A stretch of 64,000 bases of DNA, taken from contig NZ_PQCD01000022.1 of assembly GCF_002964705.1 (NCBI RefSeq), positions 1-64,000 of the forward strand, read 5' to 3'. Made by a program: the position numbers and the translations under genes. The notes beneath the pieces are model-generated. The model saw nothing but the letters and a program-made list of their open reading frames with translations. It had not been told where the DNA came from and made no database searches. Origin of the DNA: Pseudoalteromonas sp. T1lg75. Lineage in GTDB: Bacteria; Pseudomonadota; Gammaproteobacteria; Enterobacterales; Alteromonadaceae. Shown in pieces: positions 1-9,022 of this stretch. The stretch's first letter is position 1. Each line of letters begins with the position of its first letter.

Positions 1-60
1 CGACGTCACTCTGCGTTAGGCTATCTCAGCCCGCTGGAGTATGAGCAACGGTTTGCGTAA
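1..60 (+). CDS. IS3-family transposase (OrfB), C-terminal end only
   Basis: Frame 1 is open from the first base and ends at TAA 58-60. It encodes RRHSALGYLSPLEYEQRFA. The HSALGYLSPLEYE signature is typical of the extreme C-terminus of IS3-family DDE transposases (the end of the rve_3 integrase region). Only 19 residues lie inside the window, so the subgroup cannot be named and it is unknown whether the rest of the gene is intact. The IS end should follow shortly downstream; a candidate terminal sequence is at 78-90. Confidence 0.75.
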   Translation, partial: RRHSALGYLSPLEYEQRFA

Positions 61-77
61 TAACCTGTCTACTTTTG

Positions 78-90
78 ATGGGGAAGACCA
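78..90 (+). repeat. 13-bp direct repeat, copy 1; candidate IS right end
   Basis: ATGGGGAAGACCA occurs here and again, exactly, at 686-698. This copy lies 18 bp after the transposase stop, where the terminal inverted repeat of an IS3 element is expected. If the IS ends here, the ATG at 78 belongs to the IS and the next gene starts at ATG 99. The left IS end is outside the window, so the inverted-repeat match cannot be tested. Confidence 0.5.
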
Positions 91-98
91 CTGTACTT

Positions 99-629
99 AT
101 GAAAACTGATAAAACGTCTCAACTTCTGTGGATTATTTTCCTAATATTAGGTACTTGGTTTTCAATCGAAACCGTCAACAGCACCTTTTACGGCTTTGAA
201 TTAGCCTTAGGAACAGCTCTGTTTGGTTTAATCATAGGGCTTATCTTACACAAAAAGCGTAATCCATCTGAGCTTTGGGATAGTTTTGTAGATAAAAGGA
301 ATTTTTTTAGAAGTCAGCGTAGAACAACGTACATGTTCTTTTTTCTCGCGGTCATAGGTTTCTCGAACTCTTACATGTTAGTTGGTGAGCCCGCGTACTT
401 GAACACTGAAATAACCGAAAAAAGAATTAGCAGGGGAAAATCGACTAGCTATATATTGGCTATTGCCCCAGCAGAATACGGTACGCTAGACCTAAAAGTT
501 GGCGAAAAATTTTGGAATTCTCACTCAGTAGGCAACAAACTCATTATTGAAGTTCAAGAAAATATTTTTGGCTTACATGTAGTTACGGATTACAGTACAG
601 CTAACAAGCCACTGAAGTTGGACTCGTAA
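99..629 (+). CDS. hypothetical membrane protein, possible gene-cassette product
   Basis: The 176-residue product matches no family I recognise. It has three hydrophobic segments near the N-terminus (about residues 10-25, 33-51 and 77-95), then a soluble C-terminal part of about 75 residues. An in-frame ATG at 78 would add seven residues but falls within the putative IS end, so ATG 99 is preferred. No strong Shine-Dalgarno is visible for either. The gene is clearly more AT-rich than the housekeeping genes of the window. The C-terminus, ANKPLKLDS, and the DNA behind it resemble the end of an integron cassette. It lies between an IS tail and another small AT-rich gene, which suggests acquired DNA. 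Confidence 0.6.
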   Translation: MKTDKTSQLLWIIFLILGTWFSIETVNSTFYGFELALGTALFGLIIGLILHKKRNPSELWDSFVDKRNFFRSQRRTTYMFFFLAVIGFSNSYMLVGEPAYLNTEITEKRISRGKSTSYILAIAPAEYGTLDLKVGEKFWNSHSVGNKLIIEVQENIFGLHVVTDYSTANKPLKLDS

Positions 630-690
630 AAGTTGGCTCGGTTTCGCTTCGCTACACATTTTAGCCAACTATTACTCGTTCCTTAATGGG
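602..690 (+). repeat. attC-like cassette tail with perfect 8-bp inverted repeat
   Basis: The end of the preceding gene and the following DNA have the layout of an integron attC site. TAACAAGCC begins at 602, an L''-like GGACTC follows, and AGTTGGCT (631-638) is complementary to AGCCAACT (663-670). CGGTTTCGCTTCGCTACACA lies in the loop, and TTAATGGGG at 683-691 resembles an L' box. The canonical right core GTTRRRY is missing: GGGG runs directly into AAGACCA. It is therefore best read as a degenerate or interrupted attC. A plain terminator hairpin is less likely because no T-run follows. Confidence 0.4.
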
Positions 691-698
691 GAAGACCA
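686..698 (+). repeat. 13-bp direct repeat, copy 2
   Basis: ATGGGGAAGACCA is identical to 78-90, in the same orientation and 608 bp away. Together the copies bracket the 99-629 gene and its attC-like tail. It may be the remnant of a second IS end, joined to the cassette tail through the shared ATGGGG, or the boundary of a mobile unit. Confidence 0.5.
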
Positions 699-718
699 AT
701 ATAAAAGGAATTTGAACT

Positions 719-931
719 ATGTATATCAATGCTACTCTTTTCGGACAAATGATTTTAGCGCTCGCCATCATTATGGCTATTGTTGGTTACTATCTTGGCA
801 AAAGAAAAACTCAGACACCCTTTCTTACTTCATGCTTGGGTTTTTTTAGTGCTTTAATACCTCCCGTTGCACTGATTTTTTTGATTGTTCTTGTGTTGAA
901 AAATGACGTGCAACCAACTCGTAGCCATTAA
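719..931 (+). CDS. small hypothetical membrane protein (70 aa)
   Basis: The product has two predicted membrane helices (about residues 8-27 and 37-61) joined by a short basic loop, GKRKTQTP, and a short polar tail. An AAAAGGA ribosome-binding site at 703-709 fits the ATG at 719. No family is recognised. Like its upstream neighbour it is AT-rich and small, so it is probably accessory. No attC-like structure follows it. Confidence 0.55.
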   Translation: MYINATLFGQMILALAIIMAIVGYYLGKRKTQTPFLTSCLGFFSALIPPVALIFLIVLVLKNDVQPTRSH

Positions 932-1097
932 TTTACCTATTTATCGGGCGTTGCCGATCCCCGCCTTTCGCTTACAGCCATCAGTTACTGTGCTCCTTTA
1001 TGATCGACCTACACCTGTGGGGTCATGGCATGTTGCTTAATCATCCTTTTTAACTAGGCTTTAACCTTAAATACCGAGTTAAACCAAGGGGGTTAAT

Positions 1098-2102
1098 GTG
1101 CCTGGGTTAAATGTAATTAAGCCAATTTTGAGCTTTGCTCTGGTCTGTATGTTATCTGCCTGCGAAGCGCCTCAAAGCGAGACTCAAAGTGAAATGGCGA
1201 GCAATGAGCAAGAAAATACGGCGTCACAGGCATTGCCACAGGCTGTGCCAAAGGCGTTGCCACAGGCTGAGCTAACGCCGGTCAATAAGGTGGAGGTCAC
1301 CACCACAGAATACGCCATTTTGGCGCCGGATTATTTACCCACCGGGTGGACTACTTTTTCTTTTACCAACCGCGGTGGCCAGGAGCACTTTGTGGCCATG
1401 TATCGCTTGGTTGAGGGTAAGACCATAGAGGATCAGTTGCGAGAGGTAGCCCCCGCGTTTGACCCCATAATGCAGGGGCTGCGCAGCGGCGAATTAACCA
1501 AAGCGGATATAGGTCCATTTCTGGAGCAGAATGTCCCGGACTGGGGGTTGCAAATGACCTGGGTCGGGGGCGCCGGGCTCTTGTCCAATGGCCACAGCGT
1601 CGAGGCGACCTTTAATATCGATAAGCCCGGTATCTATTTGCTCGAATGCTATGTGAAAGCCCCTGACGGTCAATGGCACACGCTGATGGGGATGCTGCAT
1701 CAGATACAGGTCTATCCTGGACCCACAGAGCAACAACTACCAGAGGCCACCCATAACCTGACAGTCGCCAACATGGGCATTAGCGGACCAGAGGTGGTGA
1801 AAGCGGGTAAACACACCTTTCGCATCGATATCGGTGAAAACCCGCCGAGCTTTTTACCCTATGACCTACACCTGGCCAAACTCGAAGAGGGCACGGATTT
1901 ACAACAGGTGTATTTTTGGATGGACTGGACCAATGTCGGTGGCTTACGGGCGCCGGCGCCGGTGACCTTTTTAGGCGGTATTGAACAGATGGGCGCCGGT
2001 AACCATGGCTATGTCAGCGTCGATTTGGCGCCAGGCAAGTATCTGTGGGTGTCCGAGGTCAATGCCGCAAACATTAATCTGCCGTTTGTGGTGACCGAGT
2101 AA
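1098..2102 (+). CDS. lipoprotein with two cupredoxin-like halves
   Basis: The 334-residue envelope lipoprotein starts at GTG 1098, set by the strong AAGGGGG ribosome-binding site at 1087-1093. The signal peptide ends in a lipobox, MLSAC, with the lipidated cysteine at residue 22. A low-complexity Gln/Ser/Ala/Pro linker follows to about residue 60. The rest reads as two beta-sandwich repeats of plastocyanin/cupredoxin type. The first (about 65-205) contains FTNRGGQEHFVAMYRL and GIYLLECY. The second (about 215-334) contains KAGKHTFRIDI and GKYLWVSEV. Blue-copper ligands are not all evident, so copper binding is uncertain. The gene appears monocistronic, with a terminator at 2115-2138. Its function is unknown. 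Confidence 0.7.
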   Translation: MPGLNVIKPILSFALVCMLSACEAPQSETQSEMASNEQENTASQALPQAVPKALPQAELTPVNKVEVTTTEYAILAPDYLPTGWTTFSFTNRGGQEHFVAMYRLVEGKTIEDQLREVAPAFDPIMQGLRSGELTKADIGPFLEQNVPDWGLQMTWVGGAGLLSNGHSVEATFNIDKPGIYLLECYVKAPDGQWHTLMGMLHQIQVYPGPTEQQLPEATHNLTVANMGISGPEVVKAGKHTFRIDIGENPPSFLPYDLHLAKLEEGTDLQQVYFWMDWTNVGGLRAPAPVTFLGGIEQMGAGNHGYVSVDLAPGKYLWVSEVNAANINLPFVVTE

Positions 2103-2114
2103 TAAGTGACCTTA

Positions 2115-2138
2115 GGGGGCTAAATAGCCCCTTTTTTT
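2115..2138 (+). terminator. rho-independent terminator of the lipoprotein gene
   Basis: A GGGGCTA/TAGCCCC hairpin is followed by seven T. It lies just after the stop at 2102. Confidence 0.85.
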
Positions 2139-2198
2139 ATATGGAAATTATGCCCTAACTCCGTTCTTGCTGGTCACACTTGGTAACAAATATGTTAA

Positions 2199-2204
2199 TA
2201 TAAT
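2199..2204 (+). promoter_or_regulatory. candidate -10 box of the tetR-type gene
   Basis: A perfect TATAAT lies 28 bp before the regulator's start codon. No good -35 at standard spacing is visible. No copy of the AcrR-type palindrome found upstream of acrA is present here, so autoregulation through that site is not supported. Confidence 0.45.
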
Positions 2205-2232
2205 CAGCAAGTAAAATTATGGGACAAGCATA

Positions 2233-2853
2233 ATGGCAAGGCGTAGTAAGGCCGATGCAGAGCAGACTCGGGCGGCAATTTTAGATGCCGCCGAACATCA
2301 GTTTTTTGAACAAGGGGTGTCCTGTACCACCTTGGCGCATATTGCCGCGGCTGCGGGGGTGACGCGCGGTGCCATTTATTGGCATTTTGCCAACAAGAAT
2401 GACCTTTTTAACGCCATGCTTGAGCGCATTCGCTTGCCGTTTCGCATGATGCTCAGTGAGTTGCAGCAGGCCAATGAGCAAAGCACCCTGGCTCAGGTGA
2501 AAGATGTGATTTGCCGCTCCATGTTGCTGGTGGAGCAGCAGCCTCAATATTATCGGGTGCTCACCGTGGTGTTCCATCGCTGTGAATATGTGGAAGAGCT
2601 TAATCCCGTGGTGGCACAGCAAAAAGAATTAAATCAGGAAGTGATTGCCACATTAACCCTGGCTTTTAATCGTGCCCTGGATAATGGCGAGTTGAACCCC
2701 TGTATTCGCCCCGAAGATGCAGCCATATCGCTCAACGCCTTATTCGTCGGTTTGCTGAGCCAGTATCTACAGCACCCGGGCTGCATGAACCTGACCAAAC
2801 AGGTTGAGCCGCTACTCGATACCTTATTTGTAGGCCTAAAAAAGCCGGGCTAA
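2233..2853 (+). CDS. TetR/AcrR-family transcriptional regulator of RND efflux
   Basis: This is a 206-residue TetR repressor of the AcrR/TtgR type. The N-terminal helix-turn-helix spans about residues 10-57, with TTLAHIAAAAGVTRGAIYWHF the recognisable core. The remaining helices form the ligand-binding and dimerisation domain. Members of this group repress an adjacent RND pump and release DNA on binding drugs or bile-type compounds. Here the gene converges on the acrAB-like operon, rather than being divergent as in E. coli. An AcrR-type operator lies in the acrA promoter about 4.3 kb away, so this protein is the obvious candidate to bind it. That link is inferred. Confidence 0.85.
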   Translation: MARRSKADAEQTRAAILDAAEHQFFEQGVSCTTLAHIAAAAGVTRGAIYWHFANKNDLFNAMLERIRLPFRMMLSELQQANEQSTLAQVKDVICRSMLLVEQQPQYYRVLTVVFHRCEYVEELNPVVAQQKELNQEVIATLTLAFNRALDNGELNPCIRPEDAAISLNALFVGLLSQYLQHPGCMNLTKQVEPLLDTLFVGLKKPG

Positions 2854-2866
2854 TTTAGCCCGGCTT
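2837..2866 (-). terminator. terminator between convergent tetR and acrB
   Basis: A 12-bp perfect stem (AAGCCGGGCTAA at 2842-2853, complement at 2855-2866) is followed on the minus strand by a T-run over 2838-2843. It ends the efflux operon transcript. The regulator's stop codon at 2851-2853 is part of the stem. Confidence 0.85.
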
Positions 2867-2880
2867 GCAGTGCCCGTTGG

Positions 2881-5800
2881 TTATTTGTTGCGTACAAAGA
2901 TTTTTTGTACCACCAAATAGAACACCGGGACGAGGAAGATTGCCAGGAAGGTGGCCGTTGCCATCCCGCCTAGTACACCAATACCTATAGCGTTACGACT
3001 CGCCGAGCCCGCACCGGTACTGATCGCCAGTGGCAATACGCCCAGTGAGAAGGCCAGTGAGGTCATGATGATAGGGCGTAAACGCAGGCGGATAGCCTCA
3101 AGCGTCGCCTTAATCACATCCAGGCCTTGTTGTTGCAGATCTTTGGCAAATTCCACAATCAAGATGGCGTTTTTCGAGGCCAGACCCATGGTAGTCAATA
3201 GACCTACCTGGAAGTAGACGTCGTTCTCCAAGCCGAAGATAAAGGCTGCACCCAGGGCGCCGACGATACCTAGAGGCACCACCATGATCACCGAGAATGG
3301 AATCGACCAGCTCTCATACAGCGCCGCTAAGCACAGGAATACCACCAGGATCGACAGGGCGTACAAGAAGGGCGCCTGTGAACCAGACATCTTTTCCTGA
3401 TACGAGGTGCTGGTCCACTCGAAGTCGATGCCTTCTGGTAGTTGGTCTACCAACTCGGCCACCACGGCCATCGCCGTACCCGAGCTGTATCCCGGCGCCG
3501 GTTGACCTAAGATCTCCATCGCCGAAATACCGTTATAACGCTCTAAACGTTGTGGGCCATACACCCAACGGCTGCTGGCAAAGCTGTCGAACGACACCAT
3601 CTCGCCTTGGTTGTTACGCACATACCAGTGGCTTAAGTCTTCCGGAGTCATACGGAACTCCGCATCAGCCTGCACGTACACCTTCTTAACGCGGCCACGG
3701 TCTACGAAGTCGTTCACATAGGTCGAACCCCAGCCGATAGATAGGGCGTTGTTGATCTCGCTAATTGGTACACCCAAAGCTTGAGCCTTAAGTTGGTCGA
3801 TGTCCACTTGCAGCTGTGCCGCATCTTCCATGCCGTTTGGACGCACTGCCATCAGCTCTGGACGCTGTGCGGCCATGCCAAGGAACTGGTTACGTGCCTG
3901 TAACAGGGCTTCGTGGCCCAGACCACCGCGGTCTTGCAAGAACATGTTAAAGCCGGTGGCCTGACCCAGCTCTACGATGGGCGGCAGGTTAAAGGCAAAA
4001 ATCTGTGCTTCTTTAATGGTCGAGAACTTGCCCATGGCGCGGCCAATAATCGCTTGCACGCTTTGGCTTTCGTCACGCTCACTCCAGTCTTTCAGACGGG
4101 TGAAGGCAAGACCCACGTTTTGACCCTGACCGGCAAAACTAAAGCCACTTACGGTGAATACGGATTGCACCGCTTCTTCGCTGCCATAGTGATCCGATAC
4201 TTGTGTCATGATCGCTTCGGTACGCTCCTGGCTGGCACCACTGGGTAGTTGCACCATGGTCAGGAAGATACCCTGATCTTCTTCCGGTAGGAAAGACGAG
4301 GGTAGGCGGGCAAACATCAGTGCCATTACCGCCACGATCACGCCGTACAGCGCCATAGAGCGAACAGGGCGTTTCAACAGGCCGCCTACGGCCTTACCAT
4401 ATTTGTCATTACCGCGGTCAAAGGTGCGGTTAAACCAGCCAAAGAAGCCGCCTTTGTTGTGATGATCGCCATGCAGTGGCTTCAAAATGGTGGCACACAG
4501 GGCCGGGGTAAAGACGATAGCGACAAGAACAGACAGCGCCATGGCCGATACTATGGTAATTGAGAATTGCTTATAGATGGCACCGGTGGCACCGCCGAAG
4601 AACGCCATGGGTACGAATACCGCCGACAATACCAGACCGATACCCACCAGGGCGCCGGTGATCTGGCCCATGGACTTACGTGTGGCTTCGACCGGGCCCA
4701 GGCCGTCTTCGCTCATTACCCGCTCAACGTTTTCTACCACGACTATGGCATCGTCCACCAAGAGGCCGATGGCCAGTACCATACCGAACATGGTCAAGGT
4801 GTTGATAGAGAAGCCCATGGCCGACATGATGCCAAAGGTACCAAGTAAGACCACGGGAATAGCCAGGGTCGGGATCAGCGTGGCGCGGAAGTTCTGCATA
4901 AACAGATACATGACTACGAATACCAGGATCACGGCTTCAAACAGGGTTTGAACTACGGCGCTGATAGACACTTCAACAAAGGGTGTCGTGTCGTATGGGA
5001 TGGTGATCTTCACACCCGCCGGGAAATAGGCTTCCAGCTCGGCCAGACGTGCTTTTACCGCGTTGGCCGTGTCCAGGGCGTTGGCACCGGTGGCCAGCTC
5101 AATGGCAAAACCTGTGGCCGGCATACCGTTATAACGACCCATAACCGCATAGTTTTCACCACCGAGTTCAATACGGGCAACGTCGCTTAGCAAAACGCGA
5201 GAGCCGTCGGCATTAACGCGCAGAAGGATTTGTCCAAACTCTTCCGGGCTGCTGAGACGGCTTTGTGCCGTGATTGCAGCATTATACTGCTGACCCGGTA
5301 ATGCCGGTGCACCACCTAGCTGACCTGCGGTCACCTGGTTGTTTTGCACACGAATGGCGCTGGTTACATCCGTGGGTGTTAGCTGAAACTCGTTCAGTTT
5401 GTCTGCATCCAACCAGATACGCATGGCGTATTGGCTACCGAACACGGTGAGGTTACCCACACCAGGAGTACGGCTGATTGGATCTTTAATATTAGACACT
5501 ACGTAATCGGAGAGGTCTTCACGGCTCATCGAACCGTCTTCGGAAATAAAGCCGATTACCATCAGGAAGCTGCCGCTCGATTTAGCAACCGCCACCCCTT
5601 GTTGTTGCACTTCTTGTGGCAACAGTGGGATCGCACGCTGTAACTTGTTTTGTACCTGAACCTGAGCAATGTCCGGATCGGTGCCGGTTTCAAAGGTGAG
5701 GGTCAGGGTCACGTTACCCAAAGAGTCACTCTGCGCCGACATATACATTAGGTTGTCGATGCCGTTCATGGCTTGCTCGATAACCTGGGTAATGGCGTCT

Positions 5801-5973
5801 TCAGCGGTTTTCGCCGTTGCACCCGGGTAGCTGGCGGTGATGGTCACCGCAGGTGGCGCCACCTGCGGGTACTGCTCCACCGGCAGTTGTTTAATTGATA
5901 GCAGACCGGCCAGCATGATGACAATGGCTATCACCCATGCAAAGATTGGCCGGCTAATAAAGAAATTCGCCAT
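2881..5973 (-). CDS. acrB: RND efflux pump inner-membrane transporter, AcrB/MexB type
   Basis: The 1030-residue HAE1-family proton/drug antiporter is close to the usual length. It has an N-terminal helix ([19 protein letters not shown]), two large periplasmic loops and about 12 membrane helices. The proton-relay residues are present: two aspartates in [18 protein letters not shown] around residues 406-408 (TM4) and the lysine in [15 protein letters not shown] (TM10). Such pumps capture amphiphilic drugs, dyes, bile salts or solvents from the periplasm and outer membrane leaflet and pass them to a TolC-like channel. It starts 2 bp after the acrA-like stop, so the two genes are co-transcribed. 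No outer-membrane partner gene is nearby, so a TolC encoded elsewhere is presumably used. Confidence 0.95.
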   Translation of the reverse strand: MANFFISRPIFAWVIAIVIMLAGLLSIKQLPVEQYPQVAPPAVTITASYPGATAKTAEDAITQVIEQAMNGIDNLMYMSAQSDSLGNVTLTLTFETGTDPDIAQVQVQNKLQRAIPLLPQEVQQQGVAVAKSSGSFLMVIGFISEDGSMSREDLSDYVVSNIKDPISRTPGVGNLTVFGSQYAMRIWLDADKLNEFQLTPTDVTSAIRVQNNQVTAGQLGGAPALPGQQYNAAITAQSRLSSPEEFGQILLRVNADGSRVLLSDVARIELGGENYAVMGRYNGMPATGFAIELATGANALDTANAVKARLAELEAYFPAGVKITIPYDTTPFVEVSISAVVQTLFEAVILVFVVMYLFMQNFRATLIPTLAIPVVLLGTFGIMSAMGFSINTLTMFGMVLAIGLLVDDAIVVVENVERVMSEDGLGPVEATRKSMGQITGALVGIGLVLSAVFVPMAFFGGATGAIYKQFSITIVSAMALSVLVAIVFTPALCATILKPLHGDHHNKGGFFGWFNRTFDRGNDKYGKAVGGLLKRPVRSMALYGVIVAVMALMFARLPSSFLPEEDQGIFLTMVQLPSGASQERTEAIMTQVSDHYGSEEAVQSVFTVSGFSFAGQGQNVGLAFTRLKDWSERDESQSVQAIIGRAMGKFSTIKEAQIFAFNLPPIVELGQATGFNMFLQDRGGLGHEALLQARNQFLGMAAQRPELMAVRPNGMEDAAQLQVDIDQLKAQALGVPISEINNALSIGWGSTYVNDFVDRGRVKKVYVQADAEFRMTPEDLSHWYVRNNQGEMVSFDSFASSRWVYGPQRLERYNGISAMEILGQPAPGYSSGTAMAVVAELVDQLPEGIDFEWTSTSYQEKMSGSQAPFLYALSILVVFLCLAALYESWSIPFSVIMVVPLGIVGALGAAFIFGLENDVYFQVGLLTTMGLASKNAILIVEFAKDLQQQGLDVIKATLEAIRLRLRPIIMTSLAFSLGVLPLAISTGAGSASRNAIGIGVLGGMATATFLAIFLVPVFYLVVQKIFVRNK

Positions 5974-5975
5974 GC

Positions 5976-7115
5976 TTATGCCTCCGATGGGTTATTGGTA
6001 ACTTTAACCAGCGCCCCTGGGCGGATTTTTTGTAAACCCGAGGTCACAACCATATCGCCTGCTTTAAGGCCCTTGCTGACGAGCCAGCTTTGATCAACCT
6101 GCTGTGCCAGCTCGACCACGCGCACCTCAATGGTGTTTTCGGCATTCACCACCATCACGGTGGCTTCGCCCTTAGGCGTGCGCACTACCGACTTTTGCGG
6201 TACCAAAAGGCCGTTATCTGTATTACCTAGCTCAAGCTGGGCACGCACGAACATGCCTGGTAGCAGTTCACCATCTGGATTTGGGAATACCGCACGCATG
6301 GTGACCATGGACGTAGAAGGATCAACGCTGACCTCGGAGAATTGCAGCTCGCCGGAGTGGCCATACCAAAGCGCTTCATCAAGCTTGAGTTGTACCGCCG
6401 GGGCAACGCCTTTGTTGCTGGCGTTCGTAGTAATGGCCTGACGCAAAGACGCAAGCTTTGATGCCGCCTTGGTCATGTCCACATAGATAGGGTCTAACTG
6501 ACGAATCGTGGCCAAGGCATTGCCTTGGTTGGCGGTCAGTAGGGCACCCTCGGTGACCAAAGAGCGACCGATTTGACCGCTGATCGGCGCACGAATGCCC
6601 GTGTAGTCCAGGTTAATTTGGGCGCTGAGCACCGCGGCTTTGGCGGCAGCTAAGTCAGCCTGCGCCTGAAGACGCTGGGCATCGGCATCGTCGAAATCCT
6701 GTTGGCTAACGGAGTTGGTGCCAAGCAGGCTTTTAATACGCTTAGCGCGGGCGGTGGAGTTTTTAACCGCGGCCTCGGCTTTTGCCAGGCTGGCCTTGGC
6801 ACTGGCCAGGGCGGCTTCAAAAGGCGCGGGGTCGATGCGATAAAGCACATCGCCCTTTTCGACCATTTGTCCTTCTTCAAAGAGGCGAGATTGCAAAATA
6901 CCACTTACCTGAGGGCGAATTTCCGCCTGACGGTAATCCACCGTGCGGCCCACCAACTCGGTGTGTTGCATCAAGGTTTGTGGTTGCAACTGATACGCTT
7001 CGATTTCCACCGCGCGTGGCGCGCTTTGGGTTTGAGCTTGAGCGCCCGACTGTTCACAGCCGCTAAGGCCAAGCGTCGCAACTATGGTTAAGGCGACCAG
7101 GGTTTTTGCTTTCAT
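5976..7115 (-). CDS. acrA: RND efflux periplasmic adaptor (membrane fusion protein), AcrA type
   Basis: The 379-residue lipoprotein adaptor has a signal peptide ending in LGLSGC with the lipidated Cys at residue 20. The first lipoyl half ([20 protein letters not shown]) is at about 65-90, an alpha-helical hairpin rich in Ala/Lys at about 100-165, and the second lipoyl half ([15 protein letters not shown]) at about 172-190. Beta-barrel and membrane-proximal domains follow. It links the AcrB-like pump to the outer-membrane channel. It is the first gene of the operon, read from a promoter at 7158-7186 that is overlapped by an AcrR-type operator. Confidence 0.93.
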   Translation of the reverse strand: MKAKTLVALTIVATLGLSGCEQSGAQAQTQSAPRAVEIEAYQLQPQTLMQHTELVGRTVDYRQAEIRPQVSGILQSRLFEEGQMVEKGDVLYRIDPAPFEAALASAKASLAKAEAAVKNSTARAKRIKSLLGTNSVSQQDFDDADAQRLQAQADLAAAKAAVLSAQINLDYTGIRAPISGQIGRSLVTEGALLTANQGNALATIRQLDPIYVDMTKAASKLASLRQAITTNASNKGVAPAVQLKLDEALWYGHSGELQFSEVSVDPSTSMVTMRAVFPNPDGELLPGMFVRAQLELGNTDNGLLVPQKSVVRTPKGEATVMVVNAENTIEVRVVELAQQVDQSWLVSKGLKAGDMVVTSGLQKIRPGALVKVTNNPSEA

Positions 7116-7157
7116 ATCCTACCTTCTAAGAACAACAAATCGATCATATAGAGCGCA

Positions 7158-7186
7158 AATATACATACATGAACGTATGTAAGCAA
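7158..7186 (-). promoter_or_regulatory. acrAB promoter with embedded AcrR-type operator
   Basis: On the minus strand TTGCTT (-35) and TATATT (-10) are separated by 17 bp. The spacer contains an inverted repeat, TACATACATGAACGTATGTA at 7162-7181 (TACATAC and GTATGTA arms, 6-bp gap). It closely resembles the E. coli AcrR operator upstream of acrA, which has the same arms. A repressor bound here would cover the -35/-10 spacer. The nearby TetR protein at 2233-2853 is the likely ligand. Confidence 0.8.
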
Positions 7187-7329
7187 GGTAAACTATTTCG
7201 TTTACACGTAACTCATTGTAACTGAAGCTAATAAACTTGGTATTAGAATGTGGTTTTTAGGTTTTTTTTGTGTCAGGGTGGCCGCCAATCCGGTTGGGAA
7301 GGCGGCGCAGAAGAGGGCAGTTTTTTGCC

Positions 7330-8394
7330 TTAGAGGGCGTAACTTAGGTGTTGATAGAAGCGGGTATTGATGTCTTGACGTTCGGGGTTGACGTGCAGCT
7401 CCATGCACAGGGATTTGATTACACTTTCTACCTGATTCATAAAGCGGCCATAACCCATATCATGTCGGTCTTCGGTGCCGGCGACGATAACGAAGTCGAT
7501 ACTTTGCACCAGCTGGCTGCCATCATAAAGCAGGTAATTCTGGGTGCTGTCGACACAAGGTAGAAAGCTCAGTTTTTCAAGCTCTTCATTGTGGGCACTG
7601 GTATCTATATCGCGGTGGCGAATAAGCGGCGTGCGGCCATTGGCCACCATGGCACGACGGGGCAGGCGCTTGGCTTCACAGGCGGTGACAAAGGCATCGG
7701 CGATTCGGGCGTAAAACGGGGCAAAGTCGGTGGCGTCGTTGTCCAATAATTGGGTTTTGACCTGCCGAGTTAGGGGCAAAGTAAAGCGCGCGTAAGTGAG
7801 ATCTCTGTGTTCCGGCAGCGGACAGCCACGGGCTTCATAGCGAGAGTCCAGGGCTCTAAGCTTGTAGCCATAACTTTCTTTATAGCCTTTGGCGCGGGCA
7901 AAAATATCATAGGTTAGGTGCTGGTGATCGCGCACCCTAAATGGTTGCGCCTGATTTGGTAGCTGCTCTTGTAGTTTTGTTAACACCTTGGCGACGCGTA
8001 AATGAAAATCGGCGCTGTGGGCACGAATATCCTCGCCGGTGGCCAAAAACAGCAAGCGCACCTTGCGTGCCTTTTGTGTGTCGTCGCCATGCAGGGTATG
8101 AGCCTCGTGATAGCGCGGGTTATAGAAAAACATTTGCTGACGTTTGGTTTCTAAGCAATAAGCTTCTTCGTGGAAGCGCACGATAGGGAGCTTGTCATTG
8201 ACCAATACGTGGACATTGTAAAGCTCGGCGTCGTCACACAGGGCAAAGAGCTGGCGAACTATGCGCTGATGGGCGCTGGCGTAATCGCTAAAGCAGGCAT
8301 AAAAATCCTCGTCGGGTTTGAACTCGGCGAGGATGTATTGGTTAGCTCGGGCGTTGGTGGGTATATAGACCCTATGTTGATTTTGTGAAGCCAT
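7330..8394 (-). CDS. DUF3083-like conserved protein
   Basis: The 354-residue protein has no signal peptide or membrane segment. From memory it resembles the DUF3083 family, found in Shewanella and relatives with no known function; the assignment could not be checked. The sequence is rich in His, Arg and Tyr, with a C-terminal region reading RHDMGYGRFMNQVESVIKSLC. ATG 8394 follows a good AAGGAA site. It lies upstream of acrA on the same strand, but the 214-bp gap carries the acrAB promoter, so it is a separate unit. A role in the cytoplasm is all that can be inferred. Confidence 0.6.
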   Translation of the reverse strand: MASQNQHRVYIPTNARANQYILAEFKPDEDFYACFSDYASAHQRIVRQLFALCDDAELYNVHVLVNDKLPIVRFHEEAYCLETKRQQMFFYNPRYHEAHTLHGDDTQKARKVRLLFLATGEDIRAHSADFHLRVAKVLTKLQEQLPNQAQPFRVRDHQHLTYDIFARAKGYKESYGYKLRALDSRYEARGCPLPEHRDLTYARFTLPLTRQVKTQLLDNDATDFAPFYARIADAFVTACEAKRLPRRAMVANGRTPLIRHRDIDTSAHNEELEKLSFLPCVDSTQNYLLYDGSQLVQSIDFVIVAGTEDRHDMGYGRFMNQVESVIKSLCMELHVNPERQDINTRFYQHLSYAL

Positions 8395-8476
8395 GGTTGT
8401 TCCTTATTCCTTGGTGTTTTCATTGGCTTCATTCTAGTGCTGATAAATGTCAACCATGTTGCGCTAGATTAAACTT

Positions 8477-8932
8477 TTATGACTTTTCCATCAGGTAAAT
8501 ACTGAGTCTGACAAAATCCGATGAAGTCAGTACGCCCACTAACTTTTTCGCCTCTAAAACCGGCATGCAGCCATGGCGGTTATTTAAGAAAAACTTGGCA
8601 ATATCAATTAGCTGGTCGCTTGAATCCACGCTGTCAAAGCGAGTCAACATGATCTCGCTAACAGGCGTTTGCTTTTCTTTGCGCTCTAGGGCATCGGCGC
8701 CAAACACAGAGATAATCTTCATCACCTGGGCGATGATCACTTTTTGCGTTAGCATGCCCACCAAATGCTGCTTATCGTCGGTGACCGGGATATGGCGAAT
8801 ATTATACTCACGCATCAGTTGATGAACGTCATACAAAGAGGCATCTGCGGTTATGGTGACGGGGGAGGCGGTCATTAGATCGGCTGCACACTCCAGAGTA
8901 GGAGTTAGCTCAGGCTCGTTCGGCTTAGACAT
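8477..8932 (-). CDS. CBS-domain pair protein
   Basis: The 151-residue soluble protein consists almost entirely of two CBS domains, about residues 20-75 (LMTASPVTITADASLYDVHQ ... HIPVTDDKQHLVGML) and 92-148 (EIMLTRFDSVDSSDQLID ... CMPVLEAKKLVGVLTSSDF). CBS pairs form Bateman modules that bind adenosine nucleotides and act as energy or signal sensors. No catalytic domain is attached, so it is a stand-alone regulatory module with unknown partner. It is transcribed in the same direction as the DUF3083-like gene, 82 bp upstream of it. Confidence 0.85.
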   Translation of the reverse strand: MSKPNEPELTPTLECAADLMTASPVTITADASLYDVHQLMREYNIRHIPVTDDKQHLVGMLTQKVIIAQVMKIISVFGADALERKEKQTPVSEIMLTRFDSVDSSDQLIDIAKFFLNNRHGCMPVLEAKKLVGVLTSSDFVRLSIYLMEKS

Positions 8933-9022
8933 AGTGGTTCCTTATCTCTTCGAATTATGTGCTTTTAACGCTACCTTTAAATATATAAACAAGCTTAGAT
9001 CTCAATCAAACAAAGGTGGCAT

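Noticed and set aside
2951..5643. Several long open frames on the plus strand inside acrB
   Set aside because: They are antisense to a fully conserved RND gene, have no ribosome-binding sites and encode low-complexity Arg/Pro/Thr-rich products.
7202..7330. Possible terminator or small gene between the DUF3083-like gene and acrA
   Set aside because: The GCCGCC/GGCGGC pairing has a long loop and no T-run on the minus strand, and the short frame there has no recognisable product.
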